From positions 46,817-110,816 of the forward strand of contig NZ_QEKI01000017.1 of assembly GCF_003096355.1 (NCBI RefSeq): a stretch of DNA of 64,000 bases. Direction: 5' to 3'. A model generated the notes under the pieces. That model was not told the DNA's origin and ran no database searches. It saw only the letters and a program-made list of their open reading frames with translations. The first letter of the stretch is position 1, and each line of letters opens with the position of its first letter. This document shows positions 41,085-47,595 of the stretch, piece after piece. Source of the stretch: Pontibacter virosus. GTDB taxonomy: Bacteria; Bacteroidota; Bacteroidia; Cytophagales; Hymenobacteraceae. The translations under genes and the position numbers were made by a program.

Positions 41085-41151
41085 GTTCCGGTTATCTGTC
41101 AAAAACGACAGATAACCGGAACAGTCTTCCGTTTATACATAAGTTATAGCC
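41085..41151. repeat. attC-like site with perfect hairpin, upstream of DUF2490 gene
   Basis: 16-bp perfect stem GTTCCGGTTATCTGTC / GACAGATAACCGGAAC with loop AAAAAC, followed by GTTATAGCC at 41143-41151, the complement of GGCTATAAC found after the next genes. Read as a candidate cassette boundary. Confidence 0.5.
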
Positions 41152-41173
41152 AATGGTAAGAACCCAACACGTA

Positions 41174-41827
41174 ATGAAGAAAATTTTCCTGATTTTGACA
41201 CTTTCCCCTTTTTCCTTGCTTGCGCAGCAAAGCGACATAGGAAACTGGTTTATCTACTTTGGTGACAAAAAGATAAACAATAGATTCAATTGGCACCACG
41301 AAGTGCAGTATCGAAACTTCAATTTTATCGGTGATACAGAACAGCTACTGCTCCGTACGGGCATAGGATACAATCTGACCGAAAATAACAACAATGTTCA
41401 TTTAGGTTATGCTTTTATATACAGCGAACCATACACTGCAGGAACCGATGACAAGACCAATTTCAACGAACATCGTGTTTACCAGCAGTTTATTACAAGG
41501 CAAGTATTTGGCAGAGTTTCTGTTCAACACCGGTATCGTTTTGAGCAACGATTTTTTGAGGACGACTTTAGACTTCGTCTTCGCTACTTTCTAGCAGCAA
41601 ATATTGCTCTCAACCACAAACAAATGGAAGATAAAACTGTCTATTTATCAATTTATAATGAAATTTTTATGAACACAGAGCAATCCTATTTTGACAGAAA
41701 CCGACTCTATGGAGGAATTGGATATAGGTTCTCAAAATTTGCAAGAACCGAAATAGGAATTATGAATCAAACCACTAACAATGTTTCTCGAAATCAATTT
41801 AATCTGATTACCTTTCTGAATTTTTGA
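41174..41827 (+). CDS. DUF2490 outer-membrane beta-barrel protein
   Basis: 217 residues from ATG 41174 with signal peptide (KKIFLILTLSPFSLLAQ). Body of amphipathic beta strands with the DUF2490 hallmark region RVSVQHRYRFEQRFFED and a C-terminal FNLITFLNF ending in Phe. Family members are small outer-membrane barrels of unknown function. It precedes a carbonic anhydrase by 60 bases on the same strand. Confidence 0.85.
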   Translation: MKKIFLILTLSPFSLLAQQSDIGNWFIYFGDKKINNRFNWHHEVQYRNFNFIGDTEQLLLRTGIGYNLTENNNNVHLGYAFIYSEPYTAGTDDKTNFNEHRVYQQFITRQVFGRVSVQHRYRFEQRFFEDDFRLRLRYFLAANIALNHKQMEDKTVYLSIYNEIFMNTEQSYFDRNRLYGGIGYRFSKFARTEIGIMNQTTNNVSRNQFNLITFLNF

Positions 41828-41887
41828 AAACAAGCGGAAAAGCCGAAAACCGTTCTACAAAGTAGGCAAAACAATAATAATAAACGA

Positions 41888-42634
41888 ATGAAAAGTATTA
41901 AAATTCTAGCTGTAGCTATTGCTACTACGGTAATGGGGGCTTGTAATAATCAGCCCGAACAAAAAACAACAGAAATCCCCACAGAAGTGGAAGAGAAAGT
42001 GAAGCCACTTATCCAAGAAGTTTTAACAAAAGAACAGAGAGATGCTTTGTCCCCTGATGATGTGATAAAATCCTTCAAAGAAGGTAATGAACGCTTTGTA
42101 ACCAATGAATTAACAGCAAGGGACCATTCTGCACAAGTGAGAAAAAGTGCAACAGGACAATTTCCTAAGGCGGTAGTGCTTTCTTGTCTTGATAGCCGAG
42201 TTCCCGTAGAAGATGTTTTTGACAGAGGTATTGGCGACATCTTCGTAGGTCGTGTAGCAGGTAATTTTGTGAATGAAGACTTGTTGGGAAGTATGGAATT
42301 TGGTTGTAAAGTAGCAGGTGCAAAAGTCATTTTGGTACTTGGCCACGAACACTGCGGAGCAATTAAATCAGCTATTGATGATGTGAAATTGGGCAACATT
42401 ACTGCAATGCTTTCCAAAATCAGACCTGCTGTGGAGAAAGTGAAGTATGAAGGAGAACGAACCTCTGGAAACCCTGAGTTTGTTCATCAAGTTTGTGAAA
42501 GCAACGTAAAAAACACTATTGAACAGATACGAATAAATAGTCCAATCCTTAAAGAAATGGAGGATAACGGACAAATTAAAATTGTGGGAGGTGTTTACGA
42601 TATGGATTCAGGAAAGGTGACATTCCTTGAATAG
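41888..42634 (+). CDS. Beta-class carbonic anhydrase, lipoprotein form
   Basis: 248 residues. Lipoprotein signal with lipobox VMGAC (Cys19), so it should be anchored in the periplasm or outer membrane. Zinc ligands and catalytic dyad: CLDSRVPVE (Cys, Asp, Arg) and LGHEHCGAIKSA (His, Cys). It interconverts CO2 and bicarbonate. Export of a beta carbonic anhydrase is unusual relative to the cytosolic norm but occurs in Bacteroidota. Probably co-transcribed with the DUF2490 gene. Confidence 0.92.
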   Translation: MKSIKILAVAIATTVMGACNNQPEQKTTEIPTEVEEKVKPLIQEVLTKEQRDALSPDDVIKSFKEGNERFVTNELTARDHSAQVRKSATGQFPKAVVLSCLDSRVPVEDVFDRGIGDIFVGRVAGNFVNEDLLGSMEFGCKVAGAKVILVLGHEHCGAIKSAIDDVKLGNITAMLSKIRPAVEKVKYEGERTSGNPEFVHQVCESNVKNTIEQIRINSPILKEMEDNGQIKIVGGVYDMDSGKVTFLE

Positions 42635-42641
42635 AAAAAAT

Positions 42642-42717
42642 GGCTATAACGAATAAGGTTTCGTTCTGTCTGCAAGTTCGAGAATTAAACCTTATTTGTT
42701 TTGGCTAATCGTATGCG
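42642..42717. repeat. attC-like inverted repeat after the carbonic anhydrase
   Basis: GGCTATAAC at 42642-42650, then AATAAGGTTT (42652-42661) pairing with AAACCTTATT (42687-42696). Right boundary imprecise. Confidence 0.45.
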
Positions 42718-42806
42718 ATACGACCAAAAAACAAAATCTTTGTCAAAATGTTGATGAAAGATTTGATTAACATCAAAACGATTTTAGCCTTTTTAACAAT
42801 TGATTT

Positions 42807-43100
42807 ATGAAGTATTTACCAAACAAACTTTTTGTAACTGTTGCAACAATGTTTTTCTTGACAGCCTGTGGTGACATAAGCAATAAAGTTGACAATAAAC
42901 TTAACGAATTACAAAACAAGACGGAGTCTTTAGATTCTTTAATAAATAAAGAAGTTGACAAGGTTTTAACTCTTGACTCACTCATAAATATAGAAAGTGA
43001 CAAGGTTAAAAAACTTGACACTTTAATAAATAAATCATCTTCTCAACTTGATTCAATCTCAAAGAGAGGAAGTAAGTTATTAGAAAAAATCACCAATTAA
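42807..43100 (+). CDS. Small coiled-coil lipoprotein
   Basis: 97 residues, lipobox FLTAC (Cys21), then a heptad-like helix with an internal near-repeat (LDSLINKEVDKVLT; LDSLINIESDKVKK; LDTLINKSSSQLDS). It resembles Lpp-like or spacer lipoproteins. Followed ten bases later by the zinc-ribbon gene. Confidence 0.75.
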   Translation: MKYLPNKLFVTVATMFFLTACGDISNKVDNKLNELQNKTESLDSLINKEVDKVLTLDSLINIESDKVKKLDTLINKSSSQLDSISKRGSKLLEKITN

Positions 43101-43110
43101 TTTTAGTTAT

Positions 43111-43359
43111 ATGAAATGTCCAAATTGCAATGTGAATTTAGTAATGACAGACCGCAGTGGTATTGAAATTGACTACTGTCCAGATTGTCGTGGAGTCTGG
43201 CTTGATCGTGGAGAGCTTGACAAAATCATTGAACGCTCTTCACAAAATGGTAGGAATGCACAACAAGAAAATTATTCTGACAAACAAAGATATCCCACAG
43301 ACAAGGAACATCAATACAAAAAGAAAAAGGGATTGTTTGGGGAATTGTTTGACTTTTAA
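43111..43359 (+). CDS. zf-TFIIB zinc-ribbon protein
   Basis: 82 residues. Zinc ribbon with ligands Cys3, Cys6, Cys23 and Cys26 (MKCPNCNVNL; DYCPDCRGVWLDRGELDKII) and a lysine-rich tail. The family is common and uncharacterised. A broken relative lies at 35901. Preceded by the small lipoprotein gene. Confidence 0.88.
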   Translation: MKCPNCNVNLVMTDRSGIEIDYCPDCRGVWLDRGELDKIIERSSQNGRNAQQENYSDKQRYPTDKEHQYKKKKGLFGELFDF

Positions 43360-43415
43360 AAAACTAAAAACTATTCTAAACTCAAGTCGACAACAGAAAA
43401 TTGACAAGAACCACT

Positions 43416-43551
43416 GGCTATAACAGCGGTTTGGCGTAATGGCGGGTGCAGTGCTTCGTATGACAGTTTTGTGGTAGGTTCAAGTGCAGCGCTTCGATTA
43501 AACTTTTGTGATAAAAATCCGCCACTACGCCAAGCCGCAAAACGTTGTATG
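43416..43551. repeat. attC-like recombination-site candidate (about 136 bp)
   Basis: GGCTATAAC (43416-43424), then a 20-bp arm GCGGTTTGGCGTAATGGCGG (43426-43445) pairing with 43519-43538 at 18 of 20 positions plus two G-T wobbles, ending GTTGTATG (43544-43551). Inside, GTGCAGTGCTTCG and GTGCAGCGCTTCG repeat. The layout of complementary cores, long arms and variable middle is that of integron attC sites. Confidence 0.6.
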
Positions 43552-43569
43552 TTACTTATATCAAAAGAT

Positions 43570-44424
43570 ATGAACAGAATTCAAGGAGTTTTGAAACTAC
43601 AACAGCTGCGATGTTCTATCTTTATTGCTTTGGTTGTTCTGCTTCCCAGCAAACTTCTTGCACAAAAAGAATTCTATACTCCAAAGTCGCTATTAATCCC
43701 TCTTCACGACCAAAAGAATCAGCTGCATCTTTCAATTGGCAGAGGTGGTGGCTATGACTTTAACCTGTCATATGCCTTTACGGACAAGCTGGCATTATTT
43801 TCTGCTGCAACCTTCGATAATGACACTAAGAAAAGAATCAGCATTATTGGCGACAGGTATGATGTTGATCGGCATGATTTTGTCATCAAAGGCGGATTAG
43901 GTTATTTTACCAAGACTGAGAATGCTGAGTTTCCCATTATAGAGGCATACGTGGGTACGGGTATCACCAAGATTGACAATTATTGGTACTTTAAAGGCGA
44001 TACAGATGGAGAAGTCACGCAGGCGCGATATTGGAGCGTGTTCGGGCAATTTAATGCAGGTAAAAGAGTATCGGAAAGTGAGTACGGGCTCGGGCTAAGG
44101 TTCACATATTCACAGTATATTGATTTCAGCTTTTACGACACCTATTCTGCTTCTACAAAGAGCAGTTATAAAAAACTAAGAGGCCTGACTGCTGACCCTG
44201 CCATAAGTGCGGGTTATAATCTATATGGGGTAAACATAAATGCACAGGTAGGGGTGGGAATTCCTTTAATTGCACCATCTGTAGAGCGAACAGACACTCA
44301 TACCGCATATGAAGGGACAACTGAAATAAGAACTGTTATAAATTCGGAGGAAAAAATTCGCTTATACTCTTTTATAGGCAGGTTGAGCCTACAATACAAA
44401 CTAAACTTTAATAAGAAGAGGTAA
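43570..44424 (+). CDS. Outer-membrane beta-barrel protein of unknown function
   Basis: 284 residues from ATG 43570; an upstream in-frame start at 43471 would lie inside the attC-like site. Signal peptide (CSIFIALVVLLPSKLLAQ) then strands typical of an outer-membrane barrel (HLSIGRGGGYDFNLSYAFTD; SFIGRLSLQYKLNF). I do not recognise a specific family. Flanked on both sides by attC-like cores. Confidence 0.75.
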   Translation: MNRIQGVLKLQQLRCSIFIALVVLLPSKLLAQKEFYTPKSLLIPLHDQKNQLHLSIGRGGGYDFNLSYAFTDKLALFSAATFDNDTKKRISIIGDRYDVDRHDFVIKGGLGYFTKTENAEFPIIEAYVGTGITKIDNYWYFKGDTDGEVTQARYWSVFGQFNAGKRVSESEYGLGLRFTYSQYIDFSFYDTYSASTKSSYKKLRGLTADPAISAGYNLYGVNINAQVGVGIPLIAPSVERTDTHTAYEGTTEIRTVINSEEKIRLYSFIGRLSLQYKLNFNKKR

Positions 44425-44808
44425 AAAAGCAACATACAACAAGGTTCAGCCCTTAGGCTTGGCTACGCCTCGCCCATCAGCTGCACCAGCACGTTGGCCA
44501 CCCGTCACATTCATCTCAAAAATCGTCGTTTTTTGGGACGGGGCAGAGGGTCAACAGGTCAGATGCTCCCTTTTAAGGGCTTGAGCACAGTCTGTACGGC
44601 AGGCTGCTGAAAAGTGACTACCGACATTGCCCCTCCAAATCCACCTGCGCTTCCAGGACCCGGTGCAGCAAAGAAGGTTTGCTCCTTAAGTTACTAGGTA
44701 TATGCTAACAATAAGTACATACGTGCTGTACTTCCTGTTAATCAAGTATATATTTTCTTGAAATATAAAACTTGTTAGATGGCAAACTCGTTATATATTT
44801 GTTAAAAA
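44425..44808. other. Intergenic with attC-like core and IS-end-like repeat
   Basis: CATACAAC at 44433-44440 is the complement of GTTGTATG at 43544, as expected for the next cassette boundary. CGTCGTTTTTTGGGACGG at 44524-44541 is a diverged third copy of the motif at 32534 and 41010. No gene seen. Confidence 0.45.
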
Positions 44809-44837
44809 ATAAGGGCTTCCACCTTGTGGAGCCCTTA
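44809..44837 (-). terminator. Terminator of the 40-residue gene
   Basis: Stem TAAGGGCTTCCAC / GTGGAGCCCTTA with a 3-nt loop and one bulge; on the minus strand it is followed by a T-rich run. Confidence 0.7.
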
Positions 44838-44847
44838 CTTCGACTAG

Positions 44848-44970
44848 CTAGCGCTTCTTTGCATAGAAGCAGAATGGTCGACCATTTGCGCGACGGACCT
44901 TTTTGCCCTTGATCGTCACGTACATGGTGCAAACCAATTCGTAGTCTGGGTGATTGGATTTGTCAATCAT
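44848..44970 (-). CDS. 40-residue conserved-looking small protein
   Basis: ATG at 44970 with AAAGAAG seven bases upstream; stop at 44848, directly before a terminator. The product (DYELVCTMYVTIKGKKVRRA then NGRPFCFYAKKR) is basic with two cysteines. Start, stop, ribosome site and terminator fit a real gene. I recall similar short Cytophagales proteins but no function. Confidence 0.6.
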   Translation of the reverse strand: MIDKSNHPDYELVCTMYVTIKGKKVRRANGRPFCFYAKKR

Positions 44971-45011
44971 CTTCTTTCTACTTTTTTGGTTGAACAATTT
45001 ATTTAAATAAG

Positions 45012-45050
45012 CCTAGTCAGAGTTGCGACCTCTGATCTAGGTTTTTTTTT
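45012..45050 (+). terminator. Orphan plus-strand terminator
   Basis: Stem CCTAGTCAGAG / CTCTGATCTAGG followed by nine T. It lies between two minus-strand genes, so it ends an unrecognised plus-strand transcript or acts against read-through. A second hairpin GCCCGCA / TGCGGGC follows at 45051-45074. Confidence 0.65.
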
Positions 45051-45087
45051 GCCCGCATGTTATTGTTTGCGGGCAATGTCTTAAGTA

Positions 45088-45507
45088 CTATTCCTCACCC
45101 TCCTCTTTAGAGACTTTACTAATCGAGCGCTTTATATCCTTAGGTCTGCGTTTAAGCTTGTAGATATCCTCTCCGTTATACTTCTCAGCTATAATTTCAA
45201 AAATCACCTTATAGTCAGTGTAATTGATACTTAGCTTATTAAAAACACTTGTTAGGGGCAGCGAGTAGTATCCACTGGTCTTTGTTAACTTAACACAGTT
45301 GTCTTCTTCTGTTTTAAAGGGCTTGAGGAAGATGTGTTGGTAGCTGGCAATATCTCCATCAAGAGCTACTTTGAAACAAGCTACTTCGCCTAACCTCATT
45401 ACTTCTGCGGCCTCTGTGTTGAACCCCAATTTGCCAGATAAATGAATCGTTGCTTTCGCCTTATTATCTATATCTGATATTGATAAAAAATTCAATTCCA
45501 TTTCCAT
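45088..45507 (-). CDS. Hypothetical protein
   Basis: 139 residues, soluble, beta-rich middle and a strongly charged C-terminus (LKRRPKDIKRSISKVSKEEG). ATG 45507 or the ATG two codons later may be used. No family recognised. It may be phage-derived or plasmid-borne; AT content is higher than in the efflux and lipid regions. Probably real because of length, codon pattern and flanking structure. Confidence 0.55.
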   Translation of the reverse strand: MEMELNFLSISDIDNKAKATIHLSGKLGFNTEAAEVMRLGEVACFKVALDGDIASYQHIFLKPFKTEEDNCVKLTKTSGYYSLPLTSVFNKLSINYTDYKVIFEIIAEKYNGEDIYKLKRRPKDIKRSISKVSKEEGEE

Positions 45508-46244
45508 GCTTTATGTGTGCAACGCCTTTTTACTCCCTTAATGCTATATATAGGTATTAGTAACCCAATACCTGTGCACAAATATATCACTTTTTCATAA
45601 TAATCATTCGTTTGTATATAGTTTTATTCAAACAATTTTCTCCATCTATAGCTGATATTCACATTTTTACATGAATATATCTCTAAATCTCTCTTAATTA
45701 ATTATTATATTATTCTTCTTAATTAAGAATAATAGCTCCTTCTAATAAACCTTTTATATGTAGCTTGCTCAATAAACTCTGTTTTTAACCTTATAGTTAT
45801 GTCTATACTTTCTCTTTTTTCTGCCTTTCTATTCTCTTTTATAATATCCTTATACTTCCCTTGTGTAATTGTATAGGATATAATATCTTCTAAGGTTTAT
45901 TGATATCTCTATTAATAGCTTTAATACATTCCTTAGTAGAATGCTGGTGAACTTTTTTAGCGGTACTGTGGTAGGTTAACCACAGTAATACATACATCTG
46001 CGTCAAGTTATCCCCGTTATACTCAACGGGGATACTACTTGTGTATTAAACTGTGTTCACACACGCAGAAGGTGGCCCAGCTCGCTTGGCGCAAAGGAAA
46101 GAAGTCAATATCTGCTCGGGCTACTGCCGGAGCCCCGCCTCTCCGTTCGGGCTCTGTTGCTAGCATTTTCGGGAAGCAGCTAAATTATTCCAATAGTATC
46201 TAGATGCGCTGTTTAGCTGCTCTTTCTTACTAGAATCTGAATCG
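45508..46244. other. AT-rich intergenic stretch with small hairpins
   Basis: No gene. Two inverted repeats stand out: ACTGTGGT / ACCACAGT (45965-45986) and TATCCCCGTT / AACGGGGATA (46009-46034). Confidence 0.45.
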
Positions 46245-46378
46245 GTGCAGTATAATCAAGACCAAGGGGTGGTGCAGAAAAAAAATGAGCCCGACGACGC
46301 GGGCTCATGGGACAATACAGTAAGGCACTTGCCTGCCAGCTAAACCACAGCTGGCAGATTATATCTTGATTATTGCAC
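46245..46378 (-). ncRNA. Structured element bounded by inverted repeats; possible small RNA or MITE
   Basis: Ends: GTGCAGTATAATCAAGA (46245-46261) and its near-complement TCTTGATTATTGCAC (46364-46378). Inside are two hairpins: ATGAGCCCG / CGGGCTCAT (46285-46308), which on the minus strand is followed by eight T like a terminator, and CTGCCAGCT / AGCTGGCAG (46333-46357). It could be a minus-strand small RNA or a tiny transposable element. Confidence 0.4.
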
Positions 46379-46434
46379 TTTATAACATAGCTACCATTAT
46401 TTAATATTTACCACCTTTGTACAAAGGTTATACG

Positions 46435-47019
46435 ATGGGAGAATACACAACTGCAGCAGACGATAACTTATTGGGCATAGGCGATAAAGCACAACTCAAC
46501 GAACTGGAGGCGAAAGGGGTGCTAAGAGCAGAAGAGTACATGTTAGACCTAGACGATTCTGTTGAGATCAGCACCGGCTTAATCTTAGATATTCATAGAA
46601 CTGCATTCGGAGAGATTTATGAGTGGGCAGGAAAGTGGCGCAATAAGGATTTGCAAGTAGGGGCCTACATACCACCTAGGCACTTTGATGTCCCACGGCT
46701 AATGGCTGAGTTCACCTATGACCTTAGATATCGGCTACAGAACAAAGTTGATAAGTATAAGGATACGGAAGCACTAGTGAGGGAGCTCGCCTGGGCACAC
46801 CACAGGATGGTGCACATACACCCCTTTGTGAACGGTAATGGCCGCTCGGCTCGCTTGATCACTAATCTATTGGCCTACATGCATGGCTATCAGAGCGTGG
46901 AGCTGTATCAGCGAGATGGGGACGGCAGAAAAAAATATCTGCAAGCGGTGAAGCTTGCAGATACATATGATTTCTCAGAATTGGAGCAAATGATCAGGGA
47001 GCAGCTTAAGCCTTTATAA
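46435..47019 (+). CDS. Fic-domain protein (AMPylase-type toxin)
   Basis: 194 residues from ATG 46435 (an in-frame TTG at 46417 is less likely). The Fic motif is HPFVNGNGRSAR (about residues 127-138); Asn replaces the usual Asp/Glu before GN. Other blocks fit the family: GEIYEWAGKWRNKDLQ and ELAWAHHRMVHIH. Fic enzymes transfer AMP or related groups to target proteins. No inhibitory helix is visible in the protein itself. Its 3' end overlaps a small gene on the opposite strand that carries such a motif. Confidence 0.88.
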   Translation: MGEYTTAADDNLLGIGDKAQLNELEAKGVLRAEEYMLDLDDSVEISTGLILDIHRTAFGEIYEWAGKWRNKDLQVGAYIPPRHFDVPRLMAEFTYDLRYRLQNKVDKYKDTEALVRELAWAHHRMVHIHPFVNGNGRSARLITNLLAYMHGYQSVELYQRDGDGRKKYLQAVKLADTYDFSELEQMIREQLKPL

Positions 47020-47176
47020 GCCGCCGCTCTTCCTTCACCTCTGCATAAAGCTTTTCCAGGCGGTCCTTGCTTACGCCCTGGTTCTCCAGCATCATAGAGC
47101 CATGCACTGACTTCACCACCATAGAGCGCACGAATGCCTCATCCTTCAGCTTTGGGTAACGGTCTCTTAGTTTCAT
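47006..47176 (-). CDS. Candidate Fic antitoxin, convergent with the Fic gene
   Basis: 56 residues from ATG 47176: RDRYPKLKDEAFVRSMVVKS, then VHGSMMLENQGVSKDRLEKL. SMMLEN fits the Fic inhibitory-helix motif [S/T]xxxE[G/N], in which the Glu blocks the ATP site. The gene overlaps the last 14 bases of the Fic gene tail-to-tail rather than preceding it. Low-complexity frames upstream on the same strand (47177-47546) include one that overlaps this start by ATGA but are not convincing. Confidence 0.6.
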   Translation of the reverse strand: MKLRDRYPKLKDEAFVRSMVVKSVHGSMMLENQGVSKDRLEKLYAEVKEERRLIKA

Positions 47177-47550
47177 GGTCTTTTCTTTAATAGAGTAATT
47201 ATAGCGAATGCTGCTACAATGCAAACAGCTGTCATCAATGACGTTAGCAAAGATAGTTGTTTGTACACTACAAGCAATACCAGTACCAATAATAACAACA
47301 ACGATAGTGCATACGATAATTCCAACCCAAAAGATAAAGCTGGTGAGGATCCGGGTGTAGGGACAGAGCATAAGGGAGAAAAGCATAAAGAAATAGAGGG
47401 TTTTGCAGAGTCAGCAAGCATTCCTTCTGTAGGTCCTGCAAGAGCTCATCCTGTCGATGCTTATACAATCCATAGCCTGTGGCTAACTGGTGATCCTGAA
47501 CAGCACTTTGTCTTGCATAGATGAAAGTAAACGTCAGATTATGCATAAAG
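47177..47550. other. Gap between Fic antitoxin and restriction gene
   Basis: No convincing gene. A minus-strand frame at 47173-47421 with two hydrophobic segments near its C-terminus could be a tiny membrane protein coupled to the antitoxin; its N-terminus looks noncoding. Confidence 0.3.
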
Positions 47551-47585
47551 CTAAGTTTACTTTAACTTACTGTCCGTAAACTTAG
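47551..47585. promoter_or_regulatory. Inverted repeat upstream of the restriction-modification gene
   Basis: Perfect 10-bp arms CTAAGTTTAC (47551-47560) / GTAAACTTAG (47576-47585), 15-nt spacer, 10 bases before the ATG. Possible operator. Confidence 0.5.
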
Positions 47586-47595
47586 TCTCCAACCG

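Noticed and set aside
43471..43569. Upstream extension of the beta-barrel gene at 43570
   Set aside because: It lies within the attC-like repeat and would displace the signal peptide.
47219..47524. Plus-strand frame with Asn-rich stretch
   Set aside because: Looks like the complement of the hydrophobic minus-strand frame; no similarity or ribosome site.
47173..47546. Overlapping minus-strand frames upstream of the Fic antitoxin
   Set aside because: Low-complexity, hydrophobic or irregular translations; one overlaps the antitoxin ATG but has no recognisable start or family.
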